Assembly: GCA_013398055.1 (NCBI GenBank)
Contig: VZRS01007670.1
Coordinates: forward strand, 1,010,947 to 1,074,946
Direction: 5' to 3'
Length of the DNA: 64,000 nucleotides
DNA from: Ifrita kowaldi
Lineage: Eukaryota; Chordata; Aves; Passeriformes; Cinclosomatidae
Within the stretch, counting starts at the first letter, position 1. Each line of letters begins with the position of its first letter. The position numbers were made by a program, and so were the translations under genes. Below the pieces are notes generated by a model. It made no database searches. It was not told the origin of the DNA and saw nothing but the letters and a program-made list of their open reading frames with translations. This document shows positions 12,550 through 26,190 of the stretch, in pieces.

Positions 12550-13423
12550 AATCATAAATGCTGATACTGGGGAAGCGGCTGACACAGCAGAAGGCTTTGC
12601 TACCTTTCAGCAGGACCTTGATCGACTGGAGATTTGGGCAGAGAGAAAACTAATGAGGTTAAACAAGGGCAAGTGTAGAGTCCTGCACCTGGGGAGGAAT
12701 AACCCCAAGTACCAGCACAGGCTGGGGCTGACCTACTGGAGAGCAGCTCTGCTGGGAAGAACCTGGGAGTATCGGTGGATGACAAGCTGACCATGAGCTG
12801 GCAGTGCCGTTGTGGCCAGGAGGACCAGTGGTATCCTGAGGTGCATCGGGAGGACCGTGACCAGCAGGCCGAGGGAGGTGATCCCCCCCTCTCTGCTCGG
12901 GCCTATGTACATCTGGAGTGCTGTGTTCAATTCTGGTCTACACAGTTCAAAGAAGACAAGGAGCCACAGGAGAGGGTCCAGCAGAGGTTACAAAGATGAT
13001 GAGAGTTCTGGAGCATCTCTCCTATGAGGAGAGACTGCAAGAGCTGGCCCTGTTTAGCCTGAAGAAAAGAAGCCTGAGAGGGGATCTCATAAATGAAAAT
13101 AAATATCTCAAAGGCAGATGCCAAGAGAATGGTGCCAGACCCTTTTCAGTGGTGTCCAGCCACAAGACAAGGAGTAAGAACCTTGAATTGAAACACTGGG
13201 AGTTCCAACTCTACACGAGAAAGAACTTCTCTGCATTGAGGGTGGCAGAGTACTGGAACAGACTGCTCAGGGACGTCCTGGAGTCTCCCTCCCTAGAGAT
13301 GTACAAAACCCACCTGGACATGCTTCTGTGTCACCTCCTCTAGGTGACCCTGCCTTGGCAGGGTGTTGCGCTGGATAAACTCCACAGGTTCCTTCCAACC
13401 CTAAAAATTCTGCTATTCTGTGA
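12550..13423 (+). mobile_element. CR1 LINE, reverse-transcriptase C-terminal half and 3' end
   Basis: About 870 bases of a 5'-truncated CR1. One frame shows the segment after the polymerase active site (QQDLDRLEIWAERKLMRLNK), followed by KCRVLHLGRNNPKYQH. After frameshifts comes EHLSYEERLQELALFSL, and later RVAEYWNRLLRDVLESPSL before the stop. The end is the CR1-type CCTTCCAACCCTAAAAATTCTG with ATTCTGTGA. The C-terminal part belongs to a CR1 variant whose last residues read LLCHLL, unlike the copy at 1320. Several frames are needed to read it, so it is dead. The 141-codon frames starting at 12365 and 12918 are pieces of it. Confidence 0.92.
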
Positions 13424-15057
13424 GTTATATTTTAGTTGCTTTTTCTTGCCTTTTTTATATTCTCCTGGATGTACAGGAAAACTATTACAAAGAAATCATT
13501 CTTTTTATATGTATTCCATAAGAAAAGGAGGCAACTTGTTCCACTGTAACACAACCACAGCCAAATAAAAGTTCTTGTAGCCCAACTTTAAATTTCATTT
13601 TGCTTTTTGTATTCTATTTATTTCAGATAAATTTGCATGCAAATTTAAAAGCAAATGCAACTTGCACTTGCAAATGAAAGTTGTTGCCAAGTCCAAACAA
13701 ACATATCACTACTTTATAAGAGCTGTTCACTTCAGAATCAGTTCACACGACTGGGTCCTAAGGGTAAAAAACTAACACAGACACTAAAAGAAAAGAAAGA
13801 GGAGAAATGCTAAACATTCTAGGTGGTGTGTTACGATCATTCACAAAATAGATTGTTTAAAGGACATGTTTTATTATTATCTTATTAAACTAACACACTG
13901 TTTATGTGAATATATGATACATTGTATAAAAGCATAATAAAATTGCAACAGGATGGATGGCTGTGATGGAATGAGTATTGCTTCAGTGGTGCATGCCAAC
14001 TTATGGAATGCTAATGCCAGCTGAAGTAACATTTTTTGGTTCAATGAGTTAGGCTATCAACATCCTGGAAGCTATCTCAGTGAGCACACTTTTGTCTGTT
14101 TCAGTGTTCAAAATATCATGGATTAAGGAAATATTTACATGTATGCTAAGTATTGGATCTAAGAAAACATCCATCTTCTTTCCTTTTTTTCCTTCATTTT
14201 GTTTTCTAAATTTTTATTGCAGACAGAATCTTGCATTTCAGTTGTAGAATTCAAATGTGAACTATTGAAAGAATTGCTGTAAGTATAATGTAGAAAAGTG
14301 GGACTTTCAGGGTCTTTGCTTGTTCCTTTGCTTTGATTTCTGGTGTGTTTGTTGGATTCTTGGTTTGGGGTGGGTGTGTGGGGGTTTTAACATGTATGCT
14401 TACATTTAACATGTGTGCTCCTCATTTTGACATTCTGTTTTGTTTTTTTGAATGGGTACAGGGACTTTCTACCCATCATTAATAATAAGGCCTTGAGGAA
14501 TATCTGCAGGGAGATATGGCATGGTAACTGGCAAGCTAAGTACCAAATACGATTCAGAAACTGTATGCCTGTGTTAGTGGATCTCTTTTTAGCTCAGGTG
14601 TAGTTCTGTAGTGTTTAGATTACATTGTACCTGAACAGTTTGAATCCTCAAGAGCAGAGCTATAATTTCATGCATCTATTGCAGATTTGTCATTGATTTC
14701 ATCTGTTTTGGTTTTGTAATAGTTTTAAATTAAGCATTTGTGCTCCTCAAACATTTAGAAAAGTGAGCACCAAGAAATGGCCAATGTGGACAATGCCGTT
14801 GTTATTTTTGCAGTGCAAAACCACACATTGTTTAGCCTCCTTTCACTCCCTGCCCAACCGTCTGTGTGATGACTTCATTTATCTACATCGAATTGTGCTG
14901 TGCAAATGGAGAAAAAAAAAATTATGAATCTCAACAGGAACATTCAACGAGATTTTAATTCCTAGCCAGTCCACAAGCCTGACAAAATTTGATGCTAAGT
15001 GAAAAAAGGAAAAGAAGCTAAAAAACGCAAGCAACCAAATAAAATAATCAAACCCCT

Positions 15058-15075
15058 CCCCCCCCCCAAAAAAAA
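15058..15075. repeat. Poly-C / poly-A low-complexity junction
   Basis: A run of C immediately followed by a run of A. A likely length-variable and sequencing-error-prone site. Confidence 0.85.
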
Positions 15076-15404
15076 GTCCGGAAATATCTGGTTTTCTAGG
15101 AAACATCTGTAAAATTGAAAAAAATTATTTCCGAGACACATATTTGATTTTAAGTGGAGAGAGGACAATTGCACTTAACATAGCCTTCTACAGAATTTTT
15201 ATAAGTGTTTCTAGCTGAGAATGTGTCCCACTGTTTTCTCATTCTGGTGCTGACTTCATGTTTAAGGGAATTTTAAAACATGATTGCTACAAACATAAGA
15301 AAAAATGCCTGGAAAATTAGTTTTAAAAAATTTTATATAGTAAAATTTTATAACTTCTGGGGCTTTTATTGTTGTTGGGGACTTTTTGTTGTTTCGGGGT
15401 TGGT

Positions 15405-15442
15405 TTAATTAATTAATTAATTTATTTATTTTAATAATTGTT
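15405..15442. repeat. (TTAA)n and (ATTT)n tract
   Basis: Several AATT units followed by ATTT-type units. A simple AT repeat. Confidence 0.85.
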
Positions 15443-18400
15443 GATTCTTAGCAGTTTTAGGAGTATATCTCCTCTAGCCATTTAGTCATTTATTCTCCCC
15501 TATTCATTATTTATTTTAAAATATACCCTCATTGTATCCATTAGAAACTGATGTGTACATATTTCAAGCAGAAATTTTCCCTTGGAATGAGATATGCAAG
15601 GTTTTAAACACTTCTTGCTGTGTAAAGGTAATTTCGAAGTCAACAGAACACTAAATTCTATATATTACTGTTGTTTCCAGGAACAATATATGACTCCAGA
15701 GAAAAAGTATAATAAATTATAAAAAATTATATATTTATGAATTAGACCATTTTTTTTGCTCATATTGTTGATATTGTACTTGAATTATGACCATAACCTA
15801 AAATTACTTGAATTAAAAAGCCAGCAGATTGGAAGAGGAAGCAAAAATATGGAAGATGGGCATTTATGGACCATTAACCTTTTCATATATTTTAGAATAA
15901 AGGATCTGGAAAACTTGTATTTAGTAATCTTACCTTGGTAACAGCCTACTAAGGGCAATGGCACTGTTTCTTTATGATTTTATCCATACTTTTTTGGTTC
16001 TAAACATCTGAAATTTTAAAATGAATGTTAAAAGGATGGCAGTGCTCATCACTGTCAGATCATGACTGGCAACATAACAGGGAACTTAGTAACCAGTGGC
16101 AGACAATTGAGTAATTTTTTCTCCATGGTGAAGATACTGTTATGTAGTGATCAAGTCACCTTTTTATCTATTCAGTAAGTTGAAAATTTTGAATTTTTGG
16201 CAGTCATTATAAAGCCATTTTTCAAGATTGTGAACAATTTCTGTGTACATCCTTTTAACTTTTCTTAGTATATTAGCACTTTTCTCCAAGTGGACACCAG
16301 AATGGTAGAAAATATTCAAGTAGCAGTTTTATGTGGTCTAGATTCCTTCCTCTTGGGACAAATGTCTTTCTTTTCAGAACAAATCTGAGGCTTATTGTCA
16401 AATCATTTTGCCTTGAAATTGCGTTGAAACCTATGATGATGTACAAAAACATACATCACTGTTTTCTGAATCCATTTTTAAATTATTAGTATCGCCTACA
16501 TTCATTGTTTCAATACATACTATTTTAGCTGCTTTAAAGGCACTGAAGTTTGTAAATTCTATAGTAGCTCAGCTGTGAATGCTGAGGAGGTAGCTGCTGT
16601 CAAGTTTCAGGTACCTCTTTATGTATGTACAAGAAGATAAGTAGGCTAGGATTCATTAAATATTACTCTAAGTGTTAGAAAATGAAATAATAATCATATA
16701 GGCTGTTCATTTTGGGCTACTTTTCAGAGTCAGGAGGATGAGTTGTCTCTAGAACATGCTTCAACTAACCTATGTTAAGCACCTAAACTACATTATGAAA
16801 AGAATTGCTCACTGGAGGCCTCTGATCTCCAGGGATTAGAAAATGAGGCTAGGTTAACTAGTTCAGTCATAGACACCTATGACATGGATAGTCAGAAAAA
16901 GAATTTGAATCTCAACTTGAGATCTTACTCCTTAATAGATAGATGTTATAAATTTCACATATTTGGAGCTAGGCCAATATTTTAATTGGTTCTTAGGACA
17001 AAAGGACAGTTAACCGGGTCTTTTCCTTACTCCCTATATTTCAGGAAAAAATACCTTAGAAGATGTTTATGGAATAATATGTACATATAATATGTAGTAT
17101 GAATTTTATATACCAGTTTTCTATTTGGTTCATACTCTCTGTGTCTTTTGCAGCATAACTTTATCCTGGTGATTTGTCTGATGGATACTATCTGACCTGA
17201 AAATAGCAATATAAATATTAGAAACATCTCACATAAATGTGCTTGAATTTATGCAAGTGTGGTCACTCATTATTTTAGCTACAGCTGTCTTGCACTTACA
17301 GCTTCCTGTATTAATTATGTGTATTTCATATGTTTAATGTTCTGCCTCCATCATGGTAGACCTACATATTACAGCTGACATTTAAAGCAAACTCCCAACT
17401 CCCTGGTTAGTGCTTCTTATTAATATAACTGCCTCAAACATTTTGCTTCTTTTTGCCCAATGTCCAAATACTCTTTTTTTTTTTGTTTGTCTGTTTACTC
17501 CAATAATATCTTTTATTTAGAAGGCAAGTGGGTTTCATAATATTTCTTAGAGGAAAACTTTAGTTTAGTTTTTGAGAGAATTGCAACCTGTTCTTTGATC
17601 ATTAAAATAAATTATAAATTCATACACGAACTCTCACTAGAAGTAAAAGCCAAGCAGATGTTGAGTTGAATGACACATCTGTTGGCTTGGGAAGAAATTA
17701 TATGTATGCCAAATTGGATTTGCCCTTTATTTTTCTTAGGAGACTGAATCTCAAAACTGAAGCAGGCACAGTATAACAGGGAAAATAATGACTTTTAAGT
17801 CATTAGTTCCATTGTAAATCCATATTTTGATGATAATATTTTGCATATTTTTAATTGCATTAAAAAACATTTAGCTTAGAGATGAGCTGTACACTGAGAT
17901 ACCTGACTGGGCTTACAAAAACTATCGCTGGATATATTCAATGACATATTAACAGTCAGCGTAAAAATATAGAATTTCTTCATGTCATCACGCAAATCTA
18001 TTTTTGTGAGCAATGCAGTAATTAAAATCAATTTATAATTAGATAACTAAACATTTTACTATTATGAAATAAATGGCTTAATCTATTTCTAACCAGGAAA
18101 TAGTACTAAACCCAGTATAATTTCTGAATGACAGAAATAAAATTTTACCCTGGAAAGAGCTGAGCAGGTAGATTGTAAGAGAAACCTTCCCACACATTCA
18201 AATTATAAAACGGATAAGGGTTATTGAGGGTGAAGTAAGAATAGCATTTATTCAAATGTTCTGAAAAAGATCATGTTATAGAGGTGATAATACATTTTAA
18301 ACATGCAATAATGAAACATCTTAATAACAGTTATTAGTGAAAGGAAATGTGCAGAAGTTTGTAATACAGGAGCAAAGAGACACTGAATGAAATTGAAAAG

Positions 18401-19439
18401 CAACAAATTTGAAGTTGATTAAAGAGAATACAACTTTACATGATACATAATTAACCTGTAGTTTTCATTACCTCAATGTATCCTTGAGACAAGAGTTGGA
18501 TGGACAAAAGGATTAGACAGTTATGTAGATGATGAAAACACTCACAGCCACATTAAAGAAGAAAAAGAGAGAGAAAAAATATTTTGGCACATAATTTAAT
18601 CACTAACTGAAAGAACAGATAAAACTTTGGCATTGTGCAAGTTATTTCATAAAAATTTATTCCTGTAATTTTTTTTTTTGTAATTTTAATGAGAAACATT
18701 CATTCTTCAAAGACAGATGTGTCCTAATCCATTTTTTCATTCTCATTTTTGTTGAGAAGCTTAAAATTTTGGTGTAATATCTTCCTCTTTATCCCTGTCC
18801 ATCTAGTATCTGCTTAGGTTTATTTTTATATATTTTTCTCAGTGAAGTCTGCTTACATGTTCCTTAGTCCCATGTTACTCAGAGCTGTTTTCTTTGTTGT
18901 CTTCCTAACTGTTTTTACTGCAGTATAAGGTCACACTCGTAACTCACCACCAAAATTTCTATTTATAATCTGCAATCTGTAGTATCATTTCACATTTGCA
19001 TTATTCCACTCCACAGAATTTATTCTAAAGTCACAAGCAATTCAATTAACTGAACATAGCTGCTCCCTACAGGTTTAATTAAAGTTTAACTCAAACTAAT
19101 TTAAATAATGGTTTCCTGTTACTAGTTCATTGTTATGCCAGTTAAACAAACAAACAAAAAATCTCAACTCAATACAAATCCAGTCAATTCACAGGACCTT
19201 GCACTGTTGAGGTAATAGAAATCCGCTGTTTTTCATTAGTAAATAAATAATTAGTATTTACTAGGATACTCATACTATCATCAGGATTTTCCTGTCTCTT
19301 CCCATTTAGGGTTAAATAACCTTTCATTTTTGCATTCTTCTTCTCATTTAAGGATTCATTAAGATTAACTCAGTACTTTGGTGCAGGGGAGCAGCAAGAT
19401 TTAAATCAAAGAAAAATTGTGATACAGAGTAGCTTGTTT

Positions 19440-19860
19440 TGGTCAGGATGTCAAGAAGTCATCTGGTCCAACCCACTGCTGAAAGATTAGCTTGTAAGAG
19501 GTCGTGTCCATGCGAACAGTGAAAATCTCTATGAATGGAGATTTCACAGTCCTTCTGGGCAACCTGCTTCTTTATTTAGTTAGCATTCCTGTGAAGGTCT
19601 TTTTTCCCTATTTGTGCTAAGAACTCTTGCTCCTGCAGTTTGTGTATACTAATTCTTCTCCTTTCGCTTTGCACTTCAAAAGAAGAGTGCATCTTGTCTG
19701 TAATCATCATTCAGGTCACTGAAGATTATTCAGGTCCTTCCTCAACTGTGTTCTCCAACCTGAACCAAATCAACTTCTTTAACATCTTCCCATGCGTCTT
19801 TTTTTTCCATTAAGACTAGTGGGATACACAGCTAAGCTGCTTCAAATATTTGCATCACTG
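19440..19860 (-). mobile_element. Old, degraded CR1 LINE 3' region
   Basis: On the plus strand this reads like the reverse complement of a CR1 end. The landmarks, in the expected order, are tcatctggtccaacccactgct, then ggagatttcacagtccttctgggcaacctg, then later ttctccaacctga. There are many substitutions and short indels, so it is one of the older CR1 copies here. The terminal ATTCTRTG repeat is eroded. Boundaries are approximate. Confidence 0.75.
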
Positions 19861-19891
19861 GCTTCAAAATGTGATGGTAATTTTCAACTGG

Positions 19892-19914
19892 AAAAAAAAA
19901 AAAAAAGAAAAAAA
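19892..19914. repeat. Poly-A tract
   Basis: An A run interrupted by a single G, just beyond the old CR1. Because that CR1 is on the minus strand and CR1 does not use a poly-A tail, the two are probably unrelated. Confidence 0.9.
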
Positions 19915-22500
19915 CATTTATTTCCTGTTGTACCCAAATAAAACGTGAATGGACATATGGAACAGTTGATCATATTGGCAAAGTATGCAGAGGAAAATAA
20001 TGTGGAAATGCTAGGAATAGTTTAAACAAGTTATTACCTGACTAATTAAACTTCATGTTGCTGATGTTAGACTGTCCATTTCCTGACCTATACCTCTTAA
20101 AGCTACTTCTGAAATCTTTGTCTTATGTTGAAGCCTGCAGTATACTTGTAGCTTAAGTTAATTTTTAGAAATATTGCTGCTGACATTATGCATCAGTTGA
20201 CCTCAAAATTTCATGTCACTCCTTCTATTGAAAATTGTGGGATAAACTTTGCAATGATCAGAACACACAGCTCTGCAATGGAAGAAATAATATAACTTCC
20301 TTCCAGTAGTGTAGTTGCTCAGAATCACAACAAAAGTAGAGCAAGCAGATCAAAGGAAATATAAAAGATTAGCATTGCAAACACTGTCAAGACTTGTGTC
20401 TCTAAAGAAAAGAGTTTGAAAGTGACCTTGCTTCATTATGAAAGACTAAAGTTCACATTCTGCAAATAACACCAATCTTGGATGTAAAATCAACTAATAT
20501 AAACTAACTGAAATTAAAAAAAATAATGATTCCAGGAAACAGCTATGAAGACTGTGGTAGCTGAAACTTTTGCGTCTTCTCCTTATTTCAGATTTAGATA
20601 AAAAACATTTAACAGTAGTAAGTGAAAAGCCAAAGTTACATTTCATTTAGCAGTAGTGTTTTAGTACTAATAGTGTAATTTTAATAGTAATAGAACCAAA
20701 TATAACATTAAAATAATCAAACCTCCTTACTCGCTATGCAAAATGCTTTCTACGAGAGAAAATAACAGAAAAGCTACAGGAAAAAAAAGTGAATTACAAT
20801 GCACTTAAAGATCACTTTGGAAAGAAAATTGCTTGAAGTACTGTTAAAATGTTTCTGAGAAAAACCATGAAGCAGCTAATCAGCTCTTTGTCAACTGCTC
20901 CTTTTCCATTAATAGTATAATAGGAAAAAAAACCCCAACAACTCATCCTTTTTCCTGTTAACAACTGTATTCCAGTTTACAGTCCCAAGGCCAGATGGCA
21001 AATGGTTGTCTGTGGAGAACCATTCATAATGGCAGATCCTGTTGAATTTTTATCCCATAATGTGGTTTCAAATACTTCATAGAAATATCTTGTGAAAATA
21101 TCTCATTAAAACAAAGGGGAATATTTTTCAGGAAATTGTCATTTTACTTCTGACATAACAATCCTGAACTCCAAGTGAGATATACAAAATACTTCAAAAG
21201 CTGAGCCTAGGAATTATTAATTCTGCTTCATATTAAAAATCACTCACTTGACAGATGCAGACTTTTTATGGATTACTATAATTTTTCATGTTGTCCCAAA
21301 TGTTAATGGCTCTTTTCCTCTGTTCCACAGGGAGCAACTATCCCTTCTTTTTAAGTGCTATGACTCAGTAGCACAATTACATTATAAATAGAATAAATGT
21401 ATTTAATGCATTTTAGGTTAATTTTCCTATTTCCTACCTTATCTGCTTTCAAGTTTGTTCTTCTACATCTCTACTAGGGGATTTAAAAGCTTTTCCCTAA
21501 GAACCTCATTTTTCTTTAGTTTAGAAGATGATCAATGTAGAATCTCTCTGTGTTCAGAGATATAGATGGTAGCAGACTGAATGACACTGGCAGTGACCTT
21601 CTCTTTCTCATAAATACATTTCTATAGGCAACCCTCGTTTTACAAGAAAGATGGAAAGGGTAAGGCCCAAGTTAGTTGTCTGTGTTTTTTACAGTTATGA
21701 TAATTCTCCTCTATCTCAATTAAAAGCTATTTTCCCTCAATGCAGGGAATTGAAGTTGTGCCATTGAGGTCGGCATCTGGGACAGACACAAATCTGTAAA
21801 CACAAACCAGCACTCAGTAAAAGGAATAGCAGGTGTGTTTTGCCACACTGACATTTCATGTAAAGGGAGAGAAATAAACATGCAGGAGAATGTTTTTATT
21901 TCTCCCAATAAAGTTTTTGTTTCTCCCACTTAATAATGTAATAAGACCTGACAGTGATTAGGATGTCAGTCCTGGTGAGATCACAGCAATAGTAGGCATT
22001 GTGGTGAGAGATAAGAAGCCCTACCAAATTTTTTACTTGAAAGTTAGATTCCAGATCTAACTAGAAGTAAGTGGATTGAAGAGAGGCATGAGACACTGAA
22101 ACCGAAAAATACAAATCCAGATCTATCTCCAAGTTACTATGATGATTTAGGCAATCCATACATTATTTCTACAGCCGCATTTCTGCACTTGTGAGTGATT
22201 AGACTTCATAGGAAGTATTTGTTTTAGTCAAGTCTTTAAAAATGTAATACATTAAAGAAGTGTGGTAAATATTAATTCTTTATTCTCTCTGTATGATTTT
22301 CGGTGCTTTTTACCTTGTTTCTTTATTTTAAGACCATTCCAGTAGGTCTTGTAAGCCAACATCTAGGATTCTCTTTTCTAGCTACTTGAAAAAACTGGTC
22401 CACTTGGGTCTTTAGCTTTCTATCGACATACTTAATTTTTCATATTTTTCCCATATTCCAGATAGAGAGAACACAGTCCATCACTCATTGATTCAGAACA
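19915..22500. other. AT-rich non-coding stretch
   Basis: No repeat family or exon recognised. It ends at the target-site duplication of the LTR at 22507. Confidence 0.5.
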
Positions 22501-22506
22501 AGAGAA
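22501..22506. repeat. Left target-site duplication (agagaa)
   Basis: Six bases, exactly repeated at 22895-22900 on the other side of the LTR. Confidence 0.9.
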
Positions 22507-22894
22507 TGTTGGGCTACACTATGTGGTGATAGACAGATAGGCCCTGAAGGCCGGGAAGAGAGCCTCTTTCCTGGGCCCAGAGGTGACCCTGGGACTGTAT
22601 CCAGGTCAGCGCGGCCGGGCGGATAGAGGATTGTGAGTTTGTGGACAGGGATGGACCTGTGAGAGGTGATGATTGTAGTTTGTGACCTTATAGGGTATTG
22701 TTTACCTGTTACCATAATAGGCAATATCTGGGCACTACCCCAGGTGATTGGGGGACACTGTGGTGAACATCTTTCCTGTTTATATGATGTTATATCCTGG
22801 GTGTGCTGGTATTTAGGGGAATTCTGGCTGCGCAATAAACGACTTTGCATCCCCATCTTGTGTGTGGAGTCCATGCCCATGCGTGATCACTGCA
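22507..22894 (+). mobile_element. Solo LTR, class II (ERVK-like) endogenous retrovirus, 388 bp
   Basis: Starts TGTTGGGC and ends CACTGCA, flanked by a perfect 6-bp target-site duplication agagaa. Six bases is the duplication size of alpha- and betaretrovirus-type integrases. Near the 3' end, ctggctgcgcaataaacgac holds an AATAAA poly-A signal at 22834-22839, placing the R/U5 boundary just downstream. A GC-rich patch at about 22608-22622 lies in U3. No gag, pol or env is next to it, so this is a solo LTR. Its intact duplication suggests it is younger than the other repeats in the window. Open frames inside it (minus 22485-22880 and plus 22666-22908) are not genes. Confidence 0.9.
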
Positions 22895-22900
22895 AGAGAA
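22895..22900. repeat. Right target-site duplication (agagaa)
   Basis: Exact partner of 22501-22506. Confidence 0.9.
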
Positions 22901-25723
22901 AACCTTAAAATATTCAGCTCTTACTTGCTTATGAGCTAGAGAGGGCCCTGCTCATCCAATATACTGATGCTAAGCCTTTACAGAGTTCAAGCTCTGATGT
23001 TGCAACTCCCTGATTCATACTTTCATTTACTTAAAGTTCACTATACAGTTAATAGTTCTCTTTACTTTGTTCAAGACTGGATACTTTCTCAATGGGTTGG
23101 TTGGTTGGTTGAGATTTTTTAACAGTTTATTGTGCTATTTAAATATTTTTATTTCACTGTTTTCAAGCGTACCTTTCCTGAAGTGTTTCAACTATGATAG
23201 CTCTTGTATTCATTTGTTACTGCAATATCCATTTTTTTTTGATTGCAGACCTGTGTGTTTAGTTTTGGTCTCAAGACTGTATTTTGTAACCTTGTTCCTG
23301 AAAGGAACTGCCAACTTCTGTTCTTTGCATGCGCTTGAGAACCAAACCTGGTTTTATTTCTTAGTACAAAACTCTCATTGACAGAGACCTGCCTCTTGTC
23401 AGTATTTGGTACAAGTGTCAAGTTTATTTTGCCCCTCTGCCTTGTTCTCTGGTTAGCAGATGATCCTGTCTTGTGTTCACTATCACAGTTACCTGTATGT
23501 CATCCTTATTTGGCATAGAGCTCTGGTCATTCTTTACTTCTATTGATTACATGTTTTCATCACTGGCTTCTTATATTAGAAACTCCTACATACTATATCA
23601 ATAACCACTTCCTTATTGCACTGTGTTGATTTCAATTAGATCTATCATGTCACTACTTTTTCCTTACGGTGCAGATAATATTGTAGTGCCTTATCAGCAT
23701 GTCTTGCAACAAGACTGTAGCTCCTCATGGAATAGAGGTGCCCCAAAGTGCCACAGTACTCATCAGTTTTCAGAAGGTTTCTCATCTGATTTAAGGCCCT
23801 CCCTTCCTTCGGCAATTTAAGGGTAAAATTGTTATTCCTTTCTTAACTGTATGTTTTTATTTTGTGATAAATCTAGGTGATTTATTGTCTTTTAAAATAC
23901 TTGCATGCTGGAATTTGTGAGTTCACCTCTCAAGGAAAAGTGAAGCTGAACTCACTTTTGTTCATTTTTGTTTTCTTTCTGTAACAAGTATCCTAACTAC
24001 AATTTGTAACTTTCAAGGCACTTATGATAGAGAATTACCATAGACATGATAAAAAAGGATTTCACTAGTGTAGTCCAGTATGCAAATGAAGTATTTAATC
24101 TAAATTATAGCACAATAAAGGTGTGTAAGAAAGTACCAATAGAAATTTATGACTGAGATCTTTAACGTATAAAGTTTATTTTTTAATGTTGTCGAGAACA
24201 CGAACAATTTGTTCTGAAATACTTTTAACAAATATTTTTACCTCAGCAATATATCTGTGTATTCATAATAAATGGAAAGGAAGTGTTTTGTATGCATTAT
24301 GAGACACTACAAGGACGAGGTTTGATGTAGTTATGTCAGATTGTTTCAATCCTGCGGGAATGTAGTGAGGGACCAAGGTAAGGAGCGTCTGCCATTTAAC
24401 TTGTCAAACTTCAGGGACCAGTGGAGCTGACAGACATTGAAGGAAGTGTGTTTTGCAATTTATAGGTATTAGAATACTAATTTCTGCTGCATTTATAACT
24501 AACACAAGACATGTAAGCAAACTAACCTGCAGTCTTACTCAGTATTTTTGAGGCTGCTAGGGTACACAGTGAAGTAATTAACGTGAGAGTGATTTTTTTG
24601 TGGCTTTAGTGTTCTAGGTGAAATCAATGATGGTTTTCTCCTTAACTGTCATGATTCATGACAAACATTTTATGGGAAAATATATATGTTGTAATTTTCT
24701 TTCTCAAAATAGTTATAAGGGAATAAATGGTGACTGGAAAGTCAGAAATATGGCCATGAAAAGCTAAATGTTAACTGCAGACAGCAGATGTCTGGTTATT
24801 ATAATGATAATCTCTATTAAAAAATAGAATTATAGAATTTAAATGCAAAAAAAGTATTTCAAAACCTAAAAACACCTTTCTTAAGAAATAATTAGCTATG
24901 TTTTATGTCTGCAGGTCTATGGCTATAATTTTACAAACACAACTAAGAAAATAGTTAACTGTTTAAAAGTTAAGAACACAAGTGACAATGGAATTAAACT
25001 GATTGTTTAAAATATTTTTCACTATTTAATTAAAAATCTCTAGAAAAAATATTCATTCAGCGTAATATTACTTTTCACTGTCAGATGTCATATCACATTA
25101 CTCTTAAAAGAATATTTGGTTTCCATGGATTTTGCATTATTTCTCTCAGTGCAGCACATATATATCTAATTAAGCAGGACCTCTCACTTTAAAATTTAAC
25201 ATGATGCATGTACAAAATTTTAATGTACTTGGAGATTACAGTTTATGCTTTATGGTAATTATCAACAATACCTCTACTATTAAAAATTAGGTACCAAGCT
25301 CACTTGATATGTTTGTCACTGGCCATCTGCTACCTATCAGTTTGTGCAAAAGGCTTAACAGATTCTCATATGGCTCTCATCTTCCAAACCTCTGTAATTC
25401 CCGGGAACAATCTTACTTACTTTTCACTAAATTAATTGTAAACTAAGTCATTACAATTTAATCCCATCAACATCAAAAGTATAATTTTTAACTGCATCTT
25501 ATTAACTTCTAGTCTTTCAGTTAATTTTTCTGCAATTACAAAAGTAAGATGGATAAAGATATCAAAATGCTTTATTTCTATTATCTGAGGAAAAAAATGA
25601 AAATAAGAGGGAAGTTTGAAGTATTTTAAACAGACCCCAAGAGCATTCTATGAAAATGAGAAAAAAAGAAGAAAATACTTCAGAATGCAAATAAAACTGA
25701 GGATTTGGAGTTCTAAGTTGGAG
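22901..25723. other. AT-rich non-coding stretch with a (GGTT)n run
   Basis: Contains a short GGTT microsatellite at 23094-23110. A donor-like caag|gtaagg occurs at 24376, but the upstream frame is interrupted by stops. Nothing else recognised. Confidence 0.5.
23094..23110. repeat. (GGTT)n microsatellite
   Basis: About four GGTT units. Confidence 0.85.
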
Positions 25724-26190
25724 CTCAGGGCCAGCGGTCTGTAATATTATTATAAATGATCAGGATACAGGAATCAAACGTACATTAAGTATGTTCTGCC
25801 AGTGATGCTAAACTAGGAGGAGCTGTGGACTTCCTTGAGGGCAGAGAGGCCTTACAGGGAGATCTGGATAGACCTGAGAGCTGGGTGATCACCAGCTGTA
25901 TGAAATTTAGCAAGATCAAGTGCCGGATTCTCCAGCTGGGACAGGGTAATCCTGGCTATACACACAAACTGAGTGATGAGAAGCTGGACAGAAGCTCCAC
26001 AGAAAGAGAAATGGGGATTTGGATTGACGGCAAGTTGAACATGAGTCAGCAGTGCCCTGGCAGCCAGGAGGGCCAACCATATCCTGGGGGCCATCAGGCA
26101 CAGCATCACCAGCTGGGCAAGGGAGGGGATTGTCCCGCTCTGCTCTGCACTGGGGCAGCCTCACCTTGAGTCCTGGGGGCAGTTTTGGAC
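25724..26190 (+). mobile_element. CR1 LINE, internal reverse-transcriptase fragment
   Basis: The first part corresponds to the end of the polymerase palm. The stretch beginning ctcagggccagcggtctg resembles the CR1 coding of GPxLFNIxIND, and the expected catalytic FADD position reads FCQ followed by a stop. Then come AKLGGAVDF-like coding, LQGDLDRPESWVITSCMKFS, KCRILQLGQGNPGYTHKL and EMGIWIDGKLNMSQQCP. The similarity stops near cagttttggac, well before the 3' untranslated region, so the usual CR1 3' terminus is missing. The copy has been cut at both ends, by deletion or rearrangement. Confidence 0.88.

Larger units (their letters stand above)
13424..19437. other. Long AT-rich non-coding region
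   Basis: About 6 kb with many stops in every frame. It holds a poly-C/poly-A junction at 15058-15075 and a TTAA/ATTT tract at 15405-15442. No exon, RNA gene or dispersed repeat was recognised. Confidence 0.5.

Noticed and set aside
12365..13343. Open frames that look like a gene in pieces
   Set aside because: They are degenerate CR1 ORF2 segments in several frames, plus unrelated upstream sequence.
22485..22908. Overlapping open frames of 131 and 80 codons
   Set aside because: Both derive from the 388-bp solo LTR.
24280..24385. Possible exon ending at the donor caag|gtaagg
   Set aside because: The only frame open at the donor closes at a TGA within about 60 bases upstream, and no acceptor is nearby.
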